DNA of 10,143 bases from CAMAXB01 sp041746615 (GTDB lineage Bacteria; Verrucomicrobiota; Verrucomicrobiia; Opitutales; Opitutaceae). The translations under genes were made by a program, and so were the position numbers. The stretch covers positions 1-10,143 of the forward strand of contig JBGTGS010000097.1 of assembly GCA_041746615.1 (NCBI GenBank), read 5' to 3'. Each line of letters opens with the position of its first letter. The stretch's first letter is position 1. The notes under the pieces are model-generated. The model worked only from the letters and a program-made list of their open reading frames with translations, did not search any database and had not been told where the DNA came from. This document shows positions 1 to 5,674 of this stretch, one piece after another.

Positions 1-684
1 CCGCTGATGCGCCGCAACCGCCGCGGTCCCGGTTTCTCCGGCACCACCGGCTTCATGGCCAAGGCTTTTAAGCAAAGTGAAACGGCGCTCATCGAAGCGC
101 TTGCCGCGCTCGGCCTGGTGCCTTCGGAGAAATCCAACGGCAAACCGGAGTACGTCAGGATCGGTGCCAACGAGTATTGGCTCAATAAGGACAACCGTGG
201 CGGAGTGTGGATCAATGGCCGTGAGTGCCGGGATGGCGATCGGGCCGCGCCCGCTTCGGACCAGCCGGATGTTGCGGCGGAATCCGCCGCGCTGGACGCG
301 ACCCGCTCCGAATCCACGGCCACACCCGCTTCCGTGGAAACAGTTGCGACAGATACGGCTCCTCCCTTTGGATCATCGGCGACGGCAGCGCCCGCCGGTC
401 TGGCCGCGTTGCGTCTGCGGTTGCAACCGAACAAGCGCGGCGGTGGATCGTCGGCGGGGCTCGGCGAGCTTGCCCGCCTGCAGGACCAATCGGAGGAGGC
501 GGTCATTGCGACGCTGACGGCCGCGGGGCTGACTGTGCCGGCGGATGCCAAGACGAAGCCCGTGGTGGTGGAACTCGGCGAGGAACTTCTCTGGATCAGC
601 CGGAACGCCAAGGATGGCGCGCTTTCGCTCAATGCGAAGGCGAAGCCCGCCCGCAAGCCCCGGCTGAAGACGAAGAAGAGCTGA
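1..684 (+). CDS. Hypothetical protein with a duplicated ~50-residue module, probably 5'-truncated
   Basis: I do not recognise this family. The frame is open to the window edge, and the first ATG at 7 or the ATG at 55 could be internal, so the true start is probably outside. Numbering from the ATG at 7, residues about 24-73 and 162-212 align with each other. Shared positions include S-E-x-A-(L/V)-I, L-x-A-x-G-L, K-P-x-x-V-x-(I/L)-G-x-E-x-x-W-(L/I) and a late G and N. The copies are separated by about 85 residues rich in Ala, Ser, Thr and Pro. The protein begins and ends with Arg/Lys clusters (C-terminal tail KPARKPRLKTKKS), which suggests nucleic-acid contact, but this is inference. No signal peptide or membrane segment is visible. 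It is separated by 73 bp from the ABC ATPase gene and need not be functionally linked to it. Coding status is well supported by frame length and composition; the function is unknown. Confidence 0.7.
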   Translation, partial: PLMRRNRRGPGFSGTTGFMAKAFKQSETALIEALAALGLVPSEKSNGKPEYVRIGANEYWLNKDNRGGVWINGRECRDGDRAAPASDQPDVAAESAALDATRSESTATPASVETVATDTAPPFGSSATAAPAGLAALRLRLQPNKRGGGSSAGLGELARLQDQSEEAVIATLTAAGLTVPADAKTKPVVVELGEELLWISRNAKDGALSLNAKAKPARKPRLKTKKS

Positions 685-726
685 CGCTGAGGAAAAGTTT
701 CGGCGGAAAAACCTGATCGGGTCGGC

Positions 727-755
727 TTGTCCGCGGCGGTGGCATCTGCTACGGT
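727..755 (+). promoter_or_regulatory. Weak candidate promoter for the ABC operon
   Basis: TTGTCC (727-732) and TACGGT (750-755) are separated by 17 bp. The -10-like hexamer keeps only the TAxxxT frame. A start point 7-9 bp downstream would fall almost on the ATG at 764, implying a very short or absent leader. No Shine-Dalgarno sequence precedes the GTG at 758 or the ATG at 764, which fits that reading. This is pattern matching only. Confidence 0.22.
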
Positions 756-757
756 CC

Positions 758-1438
758 GTGCGCATGCTCACGATCACGGCCCTGCAGAAATCATTTCCCG
801 TGCCCGGCGGGGGCGGATCGCGCCGCATCATCGATGTGCCGCATTTCGCGCTGGCGGCCGGTGAGCAGGTGGCACTGCGGGGTGAGAGCGGATCCGGCAA
901 GACGACCTTTCTGCACTTGGTCGCGGGTATCCTGGCGGCCGACGGTGGACGCATCGAGCTGGCCGGCACGGAAGTGACGGCGCTGAAGGAAGCCGCGCGG
1001 GATCGGCTGCGCGCGCAGCGGATCGGCTACATTTTCCAGACCTTTAATCTGCTCCAAGGGCACACCGTGCTGGAAAACGTCCTGCTCGGCATGGCCTTCG
1101 GGGCGGGCGCGGACCGTGCGCATGCGGGCACCCTGCTCGGGCGCGTGGGGCTGGAGGATAAGCTCGGCCATTATCCACGCCATCTCTCCACCGGCCAGCA
1201 GCAGCGGGTGGCGGTGGCCCGGGCTCTTGCCAACCGGCCCGGACTGGTGCTCGCGGACGAGCCCACCGGCAACCTCGACCGGCGGAACGCCCGTGAGTCC
1301 CTCGCCCTCATTCGCGAGGTCTGCCGGGAGTCCGGTGCCGCGCTTTTGCTGGTCAGCCATGATGAGGAAGTGCTCGCCCAGTTTGATAACGTGCACGATT
1401 TCGCCGTGCTCAACCGTGCGGTGGAGGCCGTTGCATGA
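758..1438 (+). CDS. ABC transporter ATP-binding protein, LolD/MacB class
   Basis: This is the cytoplasmic ATPase that powers the permease encoded next. Numbering from the GTG at 758, the Walker A motif GESGSGKTT is at 42-50, the Q-loop glutamine is in YIFQTFNLL near 94, the signature LSTGQQQR is at 143-150, Walker B LVLADEP is at 163-169, followed by TGNLD, and the H-loop SHD is at 200-202. All catalytic residues are present, and 226 residues is normal for the LolD/MacB/FtsE class, which drives mechanotransmission or lipoprotein release and not classic substrate import. The start could be the GTG at 758 or the ATG at 764; MLTI from 764 looks equally natural. The gene overlaps the permease start by 4 bp (ATGA), a sign of translational coupling. 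The substrate cannot be read from the ATPase; the neighbours suggest a metal-linked system. It could be mistaken for lolD, but the partner is not LolC/E-like in context. Confidence 0.93.
   Translation: MRMLTITALQKSFPVPGGGGSRRIIDVPHFALAAGEQVALRGESGSGKTTFLHLVAGILAADGGRIELAGTEVTALKEAARDRLRAQRIGYIFQTFNLLQGHTVLENVLLGMAFGAGADRAHAGTLLGRVGLEDKLGHYPRHLSTGQQQRVAVARALANRPGLVLADEPTGNLDRRNARESLALIREVCRESGAALLLVSHDEEVLAQFDNVHDFAVLNRAVEAVA
1423..1427 (+). promoter_or_regulatory. Shine-Dalgarno sequence for the permease gene
   Basis: GGAGG lies inside the end of the ATPase gene, 7 nt before the ATG at 1435. It is the clearest Shine-Dalgarno sequence in the window and supports the overlapping start. Confidence 0.6.
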
Positions 1439-2637
1439 CCCTCTGGAACCTCATTCACCGCAGCCTGCGGCAGCACGCCCTGTCCACGCTGATCACCGCC
1501 GGGAGCATCGCGCTCGCGGCCGGCCTTCTCCTCACCGTTTGGATGGTGAAGACGCAGTCGCAGGCGGTTTTTGCGCAGACCAACTCCGGATTTGACGCCG
1601 TGCTTGGGGCGCGCGGATCCAAGATGCAGCTCGTGCTCAATGCCATCTTCCACCTGGAGGCTTCACCGGGGAACGTCGGGGCCGAGGATTTGGCCATGAT
1701 CAGCCGGCATCCGGCGGTGCGGACGGCCATTCCCATCGCAGTGGGTGACAATTACCAAGGCTGGCGGATTGTCGGCACACAGCCGCGCTTGTTCACCGAC
1801 ATCGAGTATCTGCCGGGCCGGAAGTACGCCTTTGCCTCGGGCCGGCTCTTTGAAGACGGCACGCGTGAGGCGGTGGTCGGCAGCTATGCGGCCCGCCGGC
1901 TCGGTTGGAAGGCCGGTGACACCTTCAGCCCTTATCACGGCCTCGCCTTCAACCCCGGCAGCCAGCACGAGGAAGTCTACACCATCACCGGCGTCCTCGA
2001 GCCGACCAACAGCCCCGTGGACCGGGTGATCTGGATCCCGCTCTCCGGCGTACAGACCATGAGCGGTCACGATCCCCGTGCCGCCCAGGATGTCAGTGCG
2101 GTGCTGATCCAGCTACGGGCCCCGACGGCGGGGATGATGCTGGACATGATGTACAACCGGCAGGGTGACCGGCTGACCTTTGCCTTCCCGATTGCCGCGA
2201 TCATTGCGGACCTGTTCAACAAGATCGGCTGGTTCGACCAGGTGTTGACGCTGCTGGCGGCCCTGGTGGCGGTGGTGGCGGCGGGATCGGTGCTGGTGAG
2301 CATCTACAATTCGATGAGTGCCCGGCAGCGTGACATTGCGATTTTGCGGGCGCTGGGCGCGCGACGGCGCACGGTTTTCGGCGCGGTGGTGGGGGAGGCC
2401 GGAGCCATCGGCCTGCTGGGCGCCATCGCCGGTTATGGGGTTTATTTTGCGTTGGCGGCGGCGGTGGCCGGGATCATCCGCGCCCAGACCGGCGTGGTGC
2501 TCGATCCCTGGCAATGGCATCCGGTTTTCTGGTGGGCGCCGGCGGCACTGACCGGGCTCTGCGTGATCGGCGGACTGCTGCCCGCCTTCAAGGCCTACCG
2601 CGTGCCGGTGGCAGAAACGATTGCGCCGGTTTCGTAG
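1435..2637 (+). CDS. FtsX/MacB-type ABC transporter permease
   Basis: This inner-membrane permease pairs with the upstream ATPase. The 400-residue protein has the MacB-like layout: TM1 at about 16-37, a large extracytoplasmic domain from about 45 to 260, then TM2 at about 268-292, TM3 at about 315-347 and TM4 at about 366-387. The cytoplasmic loop after TM2 carries the FtsX-family sequence SARQRDIAILRALGARR, the coupling region to the ATPase. The early periplasmic segment FDAVLGARGSKMQLVL followed by NAIFHLEASPGN resembles, from memory, permeases found beside DUF3299 and His-rich proteins in Zrg-like operons. The start is well supported by a GGAGG 7 nt upstream and the ATGA overlap. Family knowledge says such permeases move no solute through a classical channel but couple ATP hydrolysis to periplasmic work. 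The substrate is unproven; a lipoprotein-release or antimicrobial-efflux role remains possible. Confidence 0.9.
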   Translation: MTLWNLIHRSLRQHALSTLITAGSIALAAGLLLTVWMVKTQSQAVFAQTNSGFDAVLGARGSKMQLVLNAIFHLEASPGNVGAEDLAMISRHPAVRTAIPIAVGDNYQGWRIVGTQPRLFTDIEYLPGRKYAFASGRLFEDGTREAVVGSYAARRLGWKAGDTFSPYHGLAFNPGSQHEEVYTITGVLEPTNSPVDRVIWIPLSGVQTMSGHDPRAAQDVSAVLIQLRAPTAGMMLDMMYNRQGDRLTFAFPIAAIIADLFNKIGWFDQVLTLLAALVAVVAAGSVLVSIYNSMSARQRDIAILRALGARRRTVFGAVVGEAGAIGLLGAIAGYGVYFALAAAVAGIIRAQTGVVLDPWQWHPVFWWAPAALTGLCVIGGLLPAFKAYRVPVAETIAPVS

Positions 2638-2649
2638 ACACGAAACCGG
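2626..2649 (+). other. Intercistronic hairpin spanning the permease stop codon
   Basis: CCGGTTTCG (2626-2634) and CGAAACCGG (2641-2649) form a perfect 9-bp stem with the loop TAGACA, and the permease stop codon TAG is in the loop. No T-run follows on the plus strand, so it is not a canonical intrinsic terminator. An mRNA processing or 3'-end stability element inside the operon is more likely. Confidence 0.5.
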
Positions 2650-2690
2650 AAATCCCAAAATTCCAAACGCCAAATCCCAAAAATAATCCC
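2648..2690. repeat. Degenerate A-rich heptad-like spacer
   Basis: After the hairpin the spacer reads as irregular ~7-bp units of the type AAATCCC: AAATCCC, AAAATTCC, AAACGCC, AAATCCC, then an A-rich end with ATCCC. Composition is far more AT-rich than the flanking genes. The same words GGAAATCCC (3228-3236) and CCAAACG (3200-3206) recur in the next spacer of this operon. The role is unknown. Confidence 0.4.
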
Positions 2691-2707
2691 GGAGACGGAA
2701 TCACATC

Positions 2708-3181
2708 ATGAGAAACAAATACAGTCTTGGAGCCCTGGTGATACTTTCACTGCTGGTAGCCGGGTGCGGTGGGCAGCATGAGCACACCCATGATCATGCG
2801 GCGGGTCATGTGCACACCGCGCCCCACGGGGGAGTGCTGGTCGAGTTGGGCGACCACCTTTACAACCTCGAGTTCCTGTTCAACCCGGCCACGGGACGAC
2901 TGCAGGCCTGGGTGCTCGACGGGCATGCGGAGAACTTTGTGCGCAGCGCGATGCCCTCGTTCGAGGTGGTGATCACGACCGCGGGCGGCCCGCGCACCGT
3001 GGTCATGCTGCCGGTGGCCAACCCGGCCACGGGGGAGACGGTCGGGGACACCTCGCAGTTTGAGGCGGAGGTTCCCTGGCTGGCGGCGATCGGGGCCTTT
3101 GCGGCCGAGATCCCCGGGGTCACCGTGCGGGGCACGCAATTCGAGAACGTCGCCCTGGTTTATCCGCCGCCGGGGAGTTGA
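2708..3181 (+). CDS. Histidine-rich lipoprotein, probable metal binder of a Zrg-like system
   Basis: The 157-residue product starts with a lipoprotein signal peptide whose lipobox LVAGC places the lipidated cysteine at residue 20. Directly after it comes a histidine cluster, QHEHTHDHAAGHVHTAPHGG, with seven histidines in about 17 residues, a typical flexible metal-capture segment. The rest is a compact domain with VELGDHLYNLEFLF, a conserved-looking VLDGHAENFVR and no further transmembrane segment. It is therefore anchored to a membrane leaflet and exposed to the periplasm. It follows the permease by 70 bp and precedes the DUF3299 gene by 76 bp, so the three probably share a transcript. GGAG lies 13 nt before the ATG, somewhat far for a good ribosome site. 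Zinc is the best guess for the ligand, because vibrio Zrg systems carry a His-rich periplasmic protein (ZrgA, DUF2796) beside a similar ABC pair. I cannot assign it to DUF2796 by eye. Confidence 0.82.
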   Translation: MRNKYSLGALVILSLLVAGCGGQHEHTHDHAAGHVHTAPHGGVLVELGDHLYNLEFLFNPATGRLQAWVLDGHAENFVRSAMPSFEVVITTAGGPRTVVMLPVANPATGETVGDTSQFEAEVPWLAAIGAFAAEIPGVTVRGTQFENVALVYPPPGS

Positions 3182-3257
3182 GCCGGATGCCGGCCCGGAC
3201 CAAACGTCCAAACCCTTTGACGAACTTGGAAATCCCGACAAGATTGGTGACTCAAAG

Positions 3258-3761
3258 ATGAAAATTTTCCAGCGCAGCTGCCTTCCGCTCATCGTCCTGC
3301 TGGCGTCCGCCATGCCGGCGGCGGCGGCGCCGGAAATGGACGGCGATTACCTCAAGACCGGCTTTGATGTGCTGGCCGGCTACAAGTTCGTTGCTCCGCC
3401 CATGGATCCCGTGCTGTCGGCCGGCGGAGTCCGCCCCACCGGCGAGGAGCAGATTCCCGCGGAGGTCAAGGCGCTCAACGGACGCAAGGTGGTGATCCAA
3501 GGCTACATGATCCCCGTGAAAATGGAGGGGGGGCTCGTGACGGAGTTCATCGTCGTGAGCGACCCGCTGGTTTGCTGTTACGGGAATGTGCCCGAGATGA
3601 ATGAGTGGATCGTCGTGAAGATGACGAAGGGTGTGCAGCCGCTCCAGGATGTACCCCTGTCATTCTACGGGAAGCTGAAGGTCGGGGCCATGTTCGAGAA
3701 TGACTTCATGGTGGGCATCTATTACCTCGACGGGGATCGGATGGAAGTTCCCGCATCCTAG
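3258..3761 (+). CDS. Secreted DUF3299 family protein (ZrgE-like)
   Basis: The ATG at 3258 gives 167 residues with a clean Sec signal peptide: a basic start (MKIFQRS), a hydrophobic core, and a cleavage site near the alanine run at residues 21-24. The frame is open further upstream, but only this start gives a signal peptide. The mature part has the DUF3299 pattern: ALNGRKVVIQGYMIPVK at about 72-88, then EFIVVSDPLVCCYGN at about 96-110 with adjacent cysteines at 106 and 107, PEMNEWIVVKM, and a strand-rich end with SFYGKL and YYLDGDRMEV. The function is not established; in vibrio zrg operons a DUF3299 protein (ZrgE) accompanies the ABC pair and the His-rich protein, which implies a periplasmic accessory role in metal handling. 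The vicinal cysteines could bind metal or form a disulfide (inference). It is the last gene of the operon, and its stop codon overlaps the end of a TA-flanked inverted-repeat element. Confidence 0.85.
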   Translation: MKIFQRSCLPLIVLLASAMPAAAAPEMDGDYLKTGFDVLAGYKFVAPPMDPVLSAGGVRPTGEEQIPAEVKALNGRKVVIQGYMIPVKMEGGLVTEFIVVSDPLVCCYGNVPEMNEWIVVKMTKGVQPLQDVPLSFYGKLKVGAMFENDFMVGIYYLDGDRMEVPAS

Positions 3762-3843
3762 CAGCCTGTCGGACTTAGCTTCAATGCCCTCAGTTGACGG
3801 GCGATGATGGGGCGTGCGCGGGGGCCCTGCCGACAGGCTGCTA
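3759..3843. mobile_element. MITE-like element 1 (81 bp plus TA duplication)
   Basis: TAGCAGCCTGTCGG (3759-3772) and CCGACAGGCTGCTA (3830-3843) are perfect 14-bp inverted repeats. The ends are therefore TA-GCAGCCTGTCGG and CCGACAGGCTGC-TA, an 81-bp body (3761-3841) flanked by TA. TA target duplication is the hallmark of IS630/Tc1-mariner transposition. There is no room for a transposase, so this would be a non-autonomous MITE. Removing the body and one TA joins TCC to TAA, restoring a natural stop codon for the DUF3299 gene and placing the following palindrome one base after it. A repeated hairpin of other origin remains possible. Confidence 0.6.
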
Positions 3844-3845
3844 AA

Positions 3846-3868
3846 CGAAAATGCCCGGGGCATTTTCG
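3846..3868. terminator. Terminator-like palindrome of the metal operon
   Basis: CGAAAATGCCC (3846-3856) and GGGCATTTTCG (3858-3868) form an almost complete palindrome around a single central G. The folded form would have a stem of about 8-9 bp with A-runs in the 5' arm and T-runs in the 3' arm, but no separate U-tract follows. Its symmetry would let it act in both directions between the convergent DUF3299 and ACT genes. It now lies 84 bp after the stop, apparently displaced by the MITE-like element. Confidence 0.5.
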
Positions 3869-3933
3869 AGGACAATCACCCGCGGAACCGGCGACGCACC
3901 AGCAACCGGCTACAGTTCAGCTTGAATTGCTCT

Positions 3934-4016
3934 GCATCCTGTCGGCGCTGCCATCAGCGCCGTCCATTGGAGACAGATGGTTTGGTCGTCTGGGCGGGGC
4001 CTTGCCGACGGGCTGC
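3934..4016. repeat. Diverged second copy of the MITE-like element
   Basis: The left end GCATCCTGTCGGC (3934-3946) and right end GCCGACGGGCTGC (4004-4016) are imperfect inverted repeats (2 mismatches in 13). Both match the ends of the element at 3761-3841. Lengths are nearly equal (83 and 81 bp) and the interiors align in the same orientation, with shared blocks such as CA..GCC.TC..TTG, GATG and a G-rich stretch before TGCCGAC. The flanking TA is lost. It contains a strong local hairpin, CGGCGCTG (3943-3950) and CAGCGCCG (3955-3962). An old, decayed copy is the simplest reading. Confidence 0.45.
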
Positions 4017-4028
4017 CAGCCACTCCGT

Positions 4029-4484
4029 TCAGCGTGAAATGTCGCTCTGGGTCAGCACGCGGAAACCGCGTTGGCTGAGGTTTTGTGCGGCTACGTCGGG
4101 ATCCTCCGCATTGATGACCATGGCGGCCCGGCCCTCGGGGCGCTTGATGAAGCTGTAGATGTAATGGATGTTGATCTCGGCCTCCAGCAGGGCGGCAAGC
4201 ACGGGCTTCAGGTCGGCCTCGTCGCCGATCTCCACAGCGATCACGTCGCACTCGGTGTAGGGAAAATCATTGTTGATCATCAGCTCCCTGGCCCGGTCGG
4301 GATCGTCAACGATCACACGCAGGATGGAGCTGTCAGTGGTGTCGAGCACGGTCACCGCGATGATGTGGACCTCGTTCTCGCGGAAAAGAGTGGCGAGATC
4401 GAACAGGCGGCCCACGCGGTTTTCTGCAAAAACAGAAAACTGTTTGACGGGGTCGGTGGTGATCTCGGTGCGGGTCGGGGCCAT
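4029..4484 (-). CDS. Stand-alone tandem ACT-domain protein
   Basis: From the ATG at 4484 (M-A-P-T-R-T-E) the product is 151 residues; an in-frame ATG at 4529 would add 15 Pro/Gly-rich residues that look non-structural, so the shorter start is preferred. Two ACT-like modules are visible. The first is at about 13-85, starting KQFSVFAENRVGRLFDLA and including VHIIAVTVLDT and SSILRVIVDDPDRA. The second is at about 88-147, with LLEAEINIHYIYSF and RAAMVINAEDPDVA. Each has the ACT signature of a strand, a glycine/Asn-containing ligand loop (ENRVG) and a helix. There is no catalytic domain. Family knowledge: ACT pairs bind amino acids or small metabolites and regulate enzymes in trans; small two-ACT proteins are common in bacteria but mostly uncharacterised. 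The gene is divergent from the LacI gene and convergent with the metal operon, so context gives no target. No Shine-Dalgarno sequence precedes the start. Confidence 0.85.
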   Translation of the reverse strand: MAPTRTEITTDPVKQFSVFAENRVGRLFDLATLFRENEVHIIAVTVLDTTDSSILRVIVDDPDRARELMINNDFPYTECDVIAVEIGDEADLKPVLAALLEAEINIHYIYSFIKRPEGRAAMVINAEDPDVAAQNLSQRGFRVLTQSDISR

Positions 4485-4569
4485 CGGAGGAGTAGGGCCG
4501 AGACTGACCGGTCGGCCCGGTCCGGTCAATCGTCCGGAGTTTTAGGATGGTGAAATCCATCGGCCCGCG

Positions 4570-4598
4570 TTGACGGAGAGGACTACGCATTCATGCTT
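4570..4598 (+). promoter_or_regulatory. Weak candidate promoter for the LacI-family gene
   Basis: TTGACG (4570-4575) matches five of six -35 positions. The only -10-like words at 16-17 bp spacing are CATGCT/ATGCTT (4592-4598), which are poor. This lies in the 125-bp spacer between the divergent ACT and LacI genes. Transcription from it would leave a leader of only a few bases before the ATG at 4610, and no Shine-Dalgarno sequence is present there. Confidence 0.22.
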
Positions 4599-4609
4599 TC
4601 GGCATTCCG

Positions 4610-5674
4610 ATGAAACCCCGCCCCACCATGCGTGACATCGCCGAGCGCGCCGGTTGTCACTATTCGACGGTGTCGCTGGCGCTGCGCAACCGTCCGCGGA
4701 TCGCCGAGGAAACCCGGCGCCGGGTGCATCAGGCGGCTGCAGAGCTCGGCTATCGTCCCGATCCCATGCTGGCGGCCCTCAATGCCTATCGCGTGAAGAA
4801 GAAGCCCGTGCATGAGCATACGGTCCTGGCCTGGGTCACCAATTATCCGACCCGCGACCTCTGGCGTGATAATTCCTGCGAATGCACTTATTTTCAGGGT
4901 GCGAAGCGGCGGGCGGAGGAGCGTGGTTACCGTCTTGAACACTTCTGGCTGGCCGAGCCCGGCATAACCAACCGCCGCATGAGCGACATTTTGCATGCCC
5001 GCGGCATCCGCGGCGTCCTGCTGGCGCCGCAGCAGCATCCGGGTGCGATCGACCTGGACTGGACGAATTTCACGGCGGTGACCATAGGCTGCACGCTGGT
5101 GCAGCCACGCCTGCACAACGTTTTTCATCACGATTACCGGATCATGACCGCCTTGTTGGATGAGCTCGGGCGGCGCGGTTATCGGCGTCCGGGCCTGGTG
5201 GAGTTGCGCGAGCACGACGAGCGGGTCGATCATCATTGGACGGCGGCCTACTTCGTTCATCAACAGACGCTCCCCGCTGATCAACGCCTGGCACCCTTCA
5301 TCCTGGAGGCGTGGAATCCCCCTGTCTTCCTGAAATGGGTGAAGCAGGAACAGCCGGACGTGGTGGTATCCAAGCTGCCCGAAGTCGCCCAGGCGCTGCG
5401 TCAGGCTGGCTATCGTTTGCCCGCGGATATCAGCGTGGCCCTGCACTCGATGGTGGCGGAGCCCGGTCTCCCGGAGATTTCCGGCATGCTCAAGCACCCG
5501 CTCGAAGTGGGGCAAATGGCCGTGGACCTGCTGATCGACATGCTTCACCGCAATGAGACCGGCGTGCCGGCGTTGCCGCAGCAACTGATGATCGACGGTT
5601 CGTGGAATGAAGGCAGCACCCTGCGCCCCCGGCTCCCGGTGGCGCGTCGCGGCCTCAGTACCCGCGCCTCGTAG
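4610..5674 (+). CDS. LacI-family transcriptional regulator
   Basis: The 354-residue protein is the normal length for LacI/GalR repressors. The N-terminal helix-turn-helix spans about residues 7-26 (MRDIAERAGCHYSTVSLALR), followed by the helix-3 and hinge region with AEETRRRVHQAAAELGYRPD ending near 52. The remainder, about 70-340, is a periplasmic-binding-protein-like effector domain with recognisable pieces: RMSDILHARGIRGVLLAP, FHHDYRIMTALLDELGRRGY and the late VGQMAVDLLIDML segment. The ATG at 4610 is the best start; a second ATG at 4628 would begin exactly at the HTH (MRDIAE). It is convergent with the lactate/glycolate permease and divergent from the ACT gene. Family members usually sense sugars or nucleosides, so a role in hydroxy-acid control would be atypical; a distant sugar regulon is equally possible. 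The effector cannot be predicted from sequence. Confidence 0.93.
   Translation: MKPRPTMRDIAERAGCHYSTVSLALRNRPRIAEETRRRVHQAAAELGYRPDPMLAALNAYRVKKKPVHEHTVLAWVTNYPTRDLWRDNSCECTYFQGAKRRAEERGYRLEHFWLAEPGITNRRMSDILHARGIRGVLLAPQQHPGAIDLDWTNFTAVTIGCTLVQPRLHNVFHHDYRIMTALLDELGRRGYRRPGLVELREHDERVDHHWTAAYFVHQQTLPADQRLAPFILEAWNPPVFLKWVKQEQPDVVVSKLPEVAQALRQAGYRLPADISVALHSMVAEPGLPEISGMLKHPLEVGQMAVDLLIDMLHRNETGVPALPQQLMIDGSWNEGSTLRPRLPVARRGLSTRAS

Noticed and set aside
373..1396. Minus-strand open frames opposite the hypothetical gene and the ABC ATPase
   Set aside because: They overlap strong plus-strand coding sequence, and their composition is typical of antisense GC-rich frames.
3943..3962. 8-bp GC-rich hairpin as an independent terminator for the ACT gene
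   Set aside because: No T-run follows on either strand, and the hairpin lies inside the decayed MITE-like copy, which explains it.
4545..4562. GATGG...CCATC as a LacI autoregulatory operator
   Set aside because: The half-sites are only 5 bp with an asymmetric 6-bp centre lacking CG. This is expected by chance at this length.
4583..5584. Long open frame on the minus strand (333 codons) across the LacI gene
   Set aside because: It lies antisense to a clear LacI-family gene with an intact HTH, and its translation is rich in His, Arg and Gln with no domain pattern. It is a by-product of high GC.
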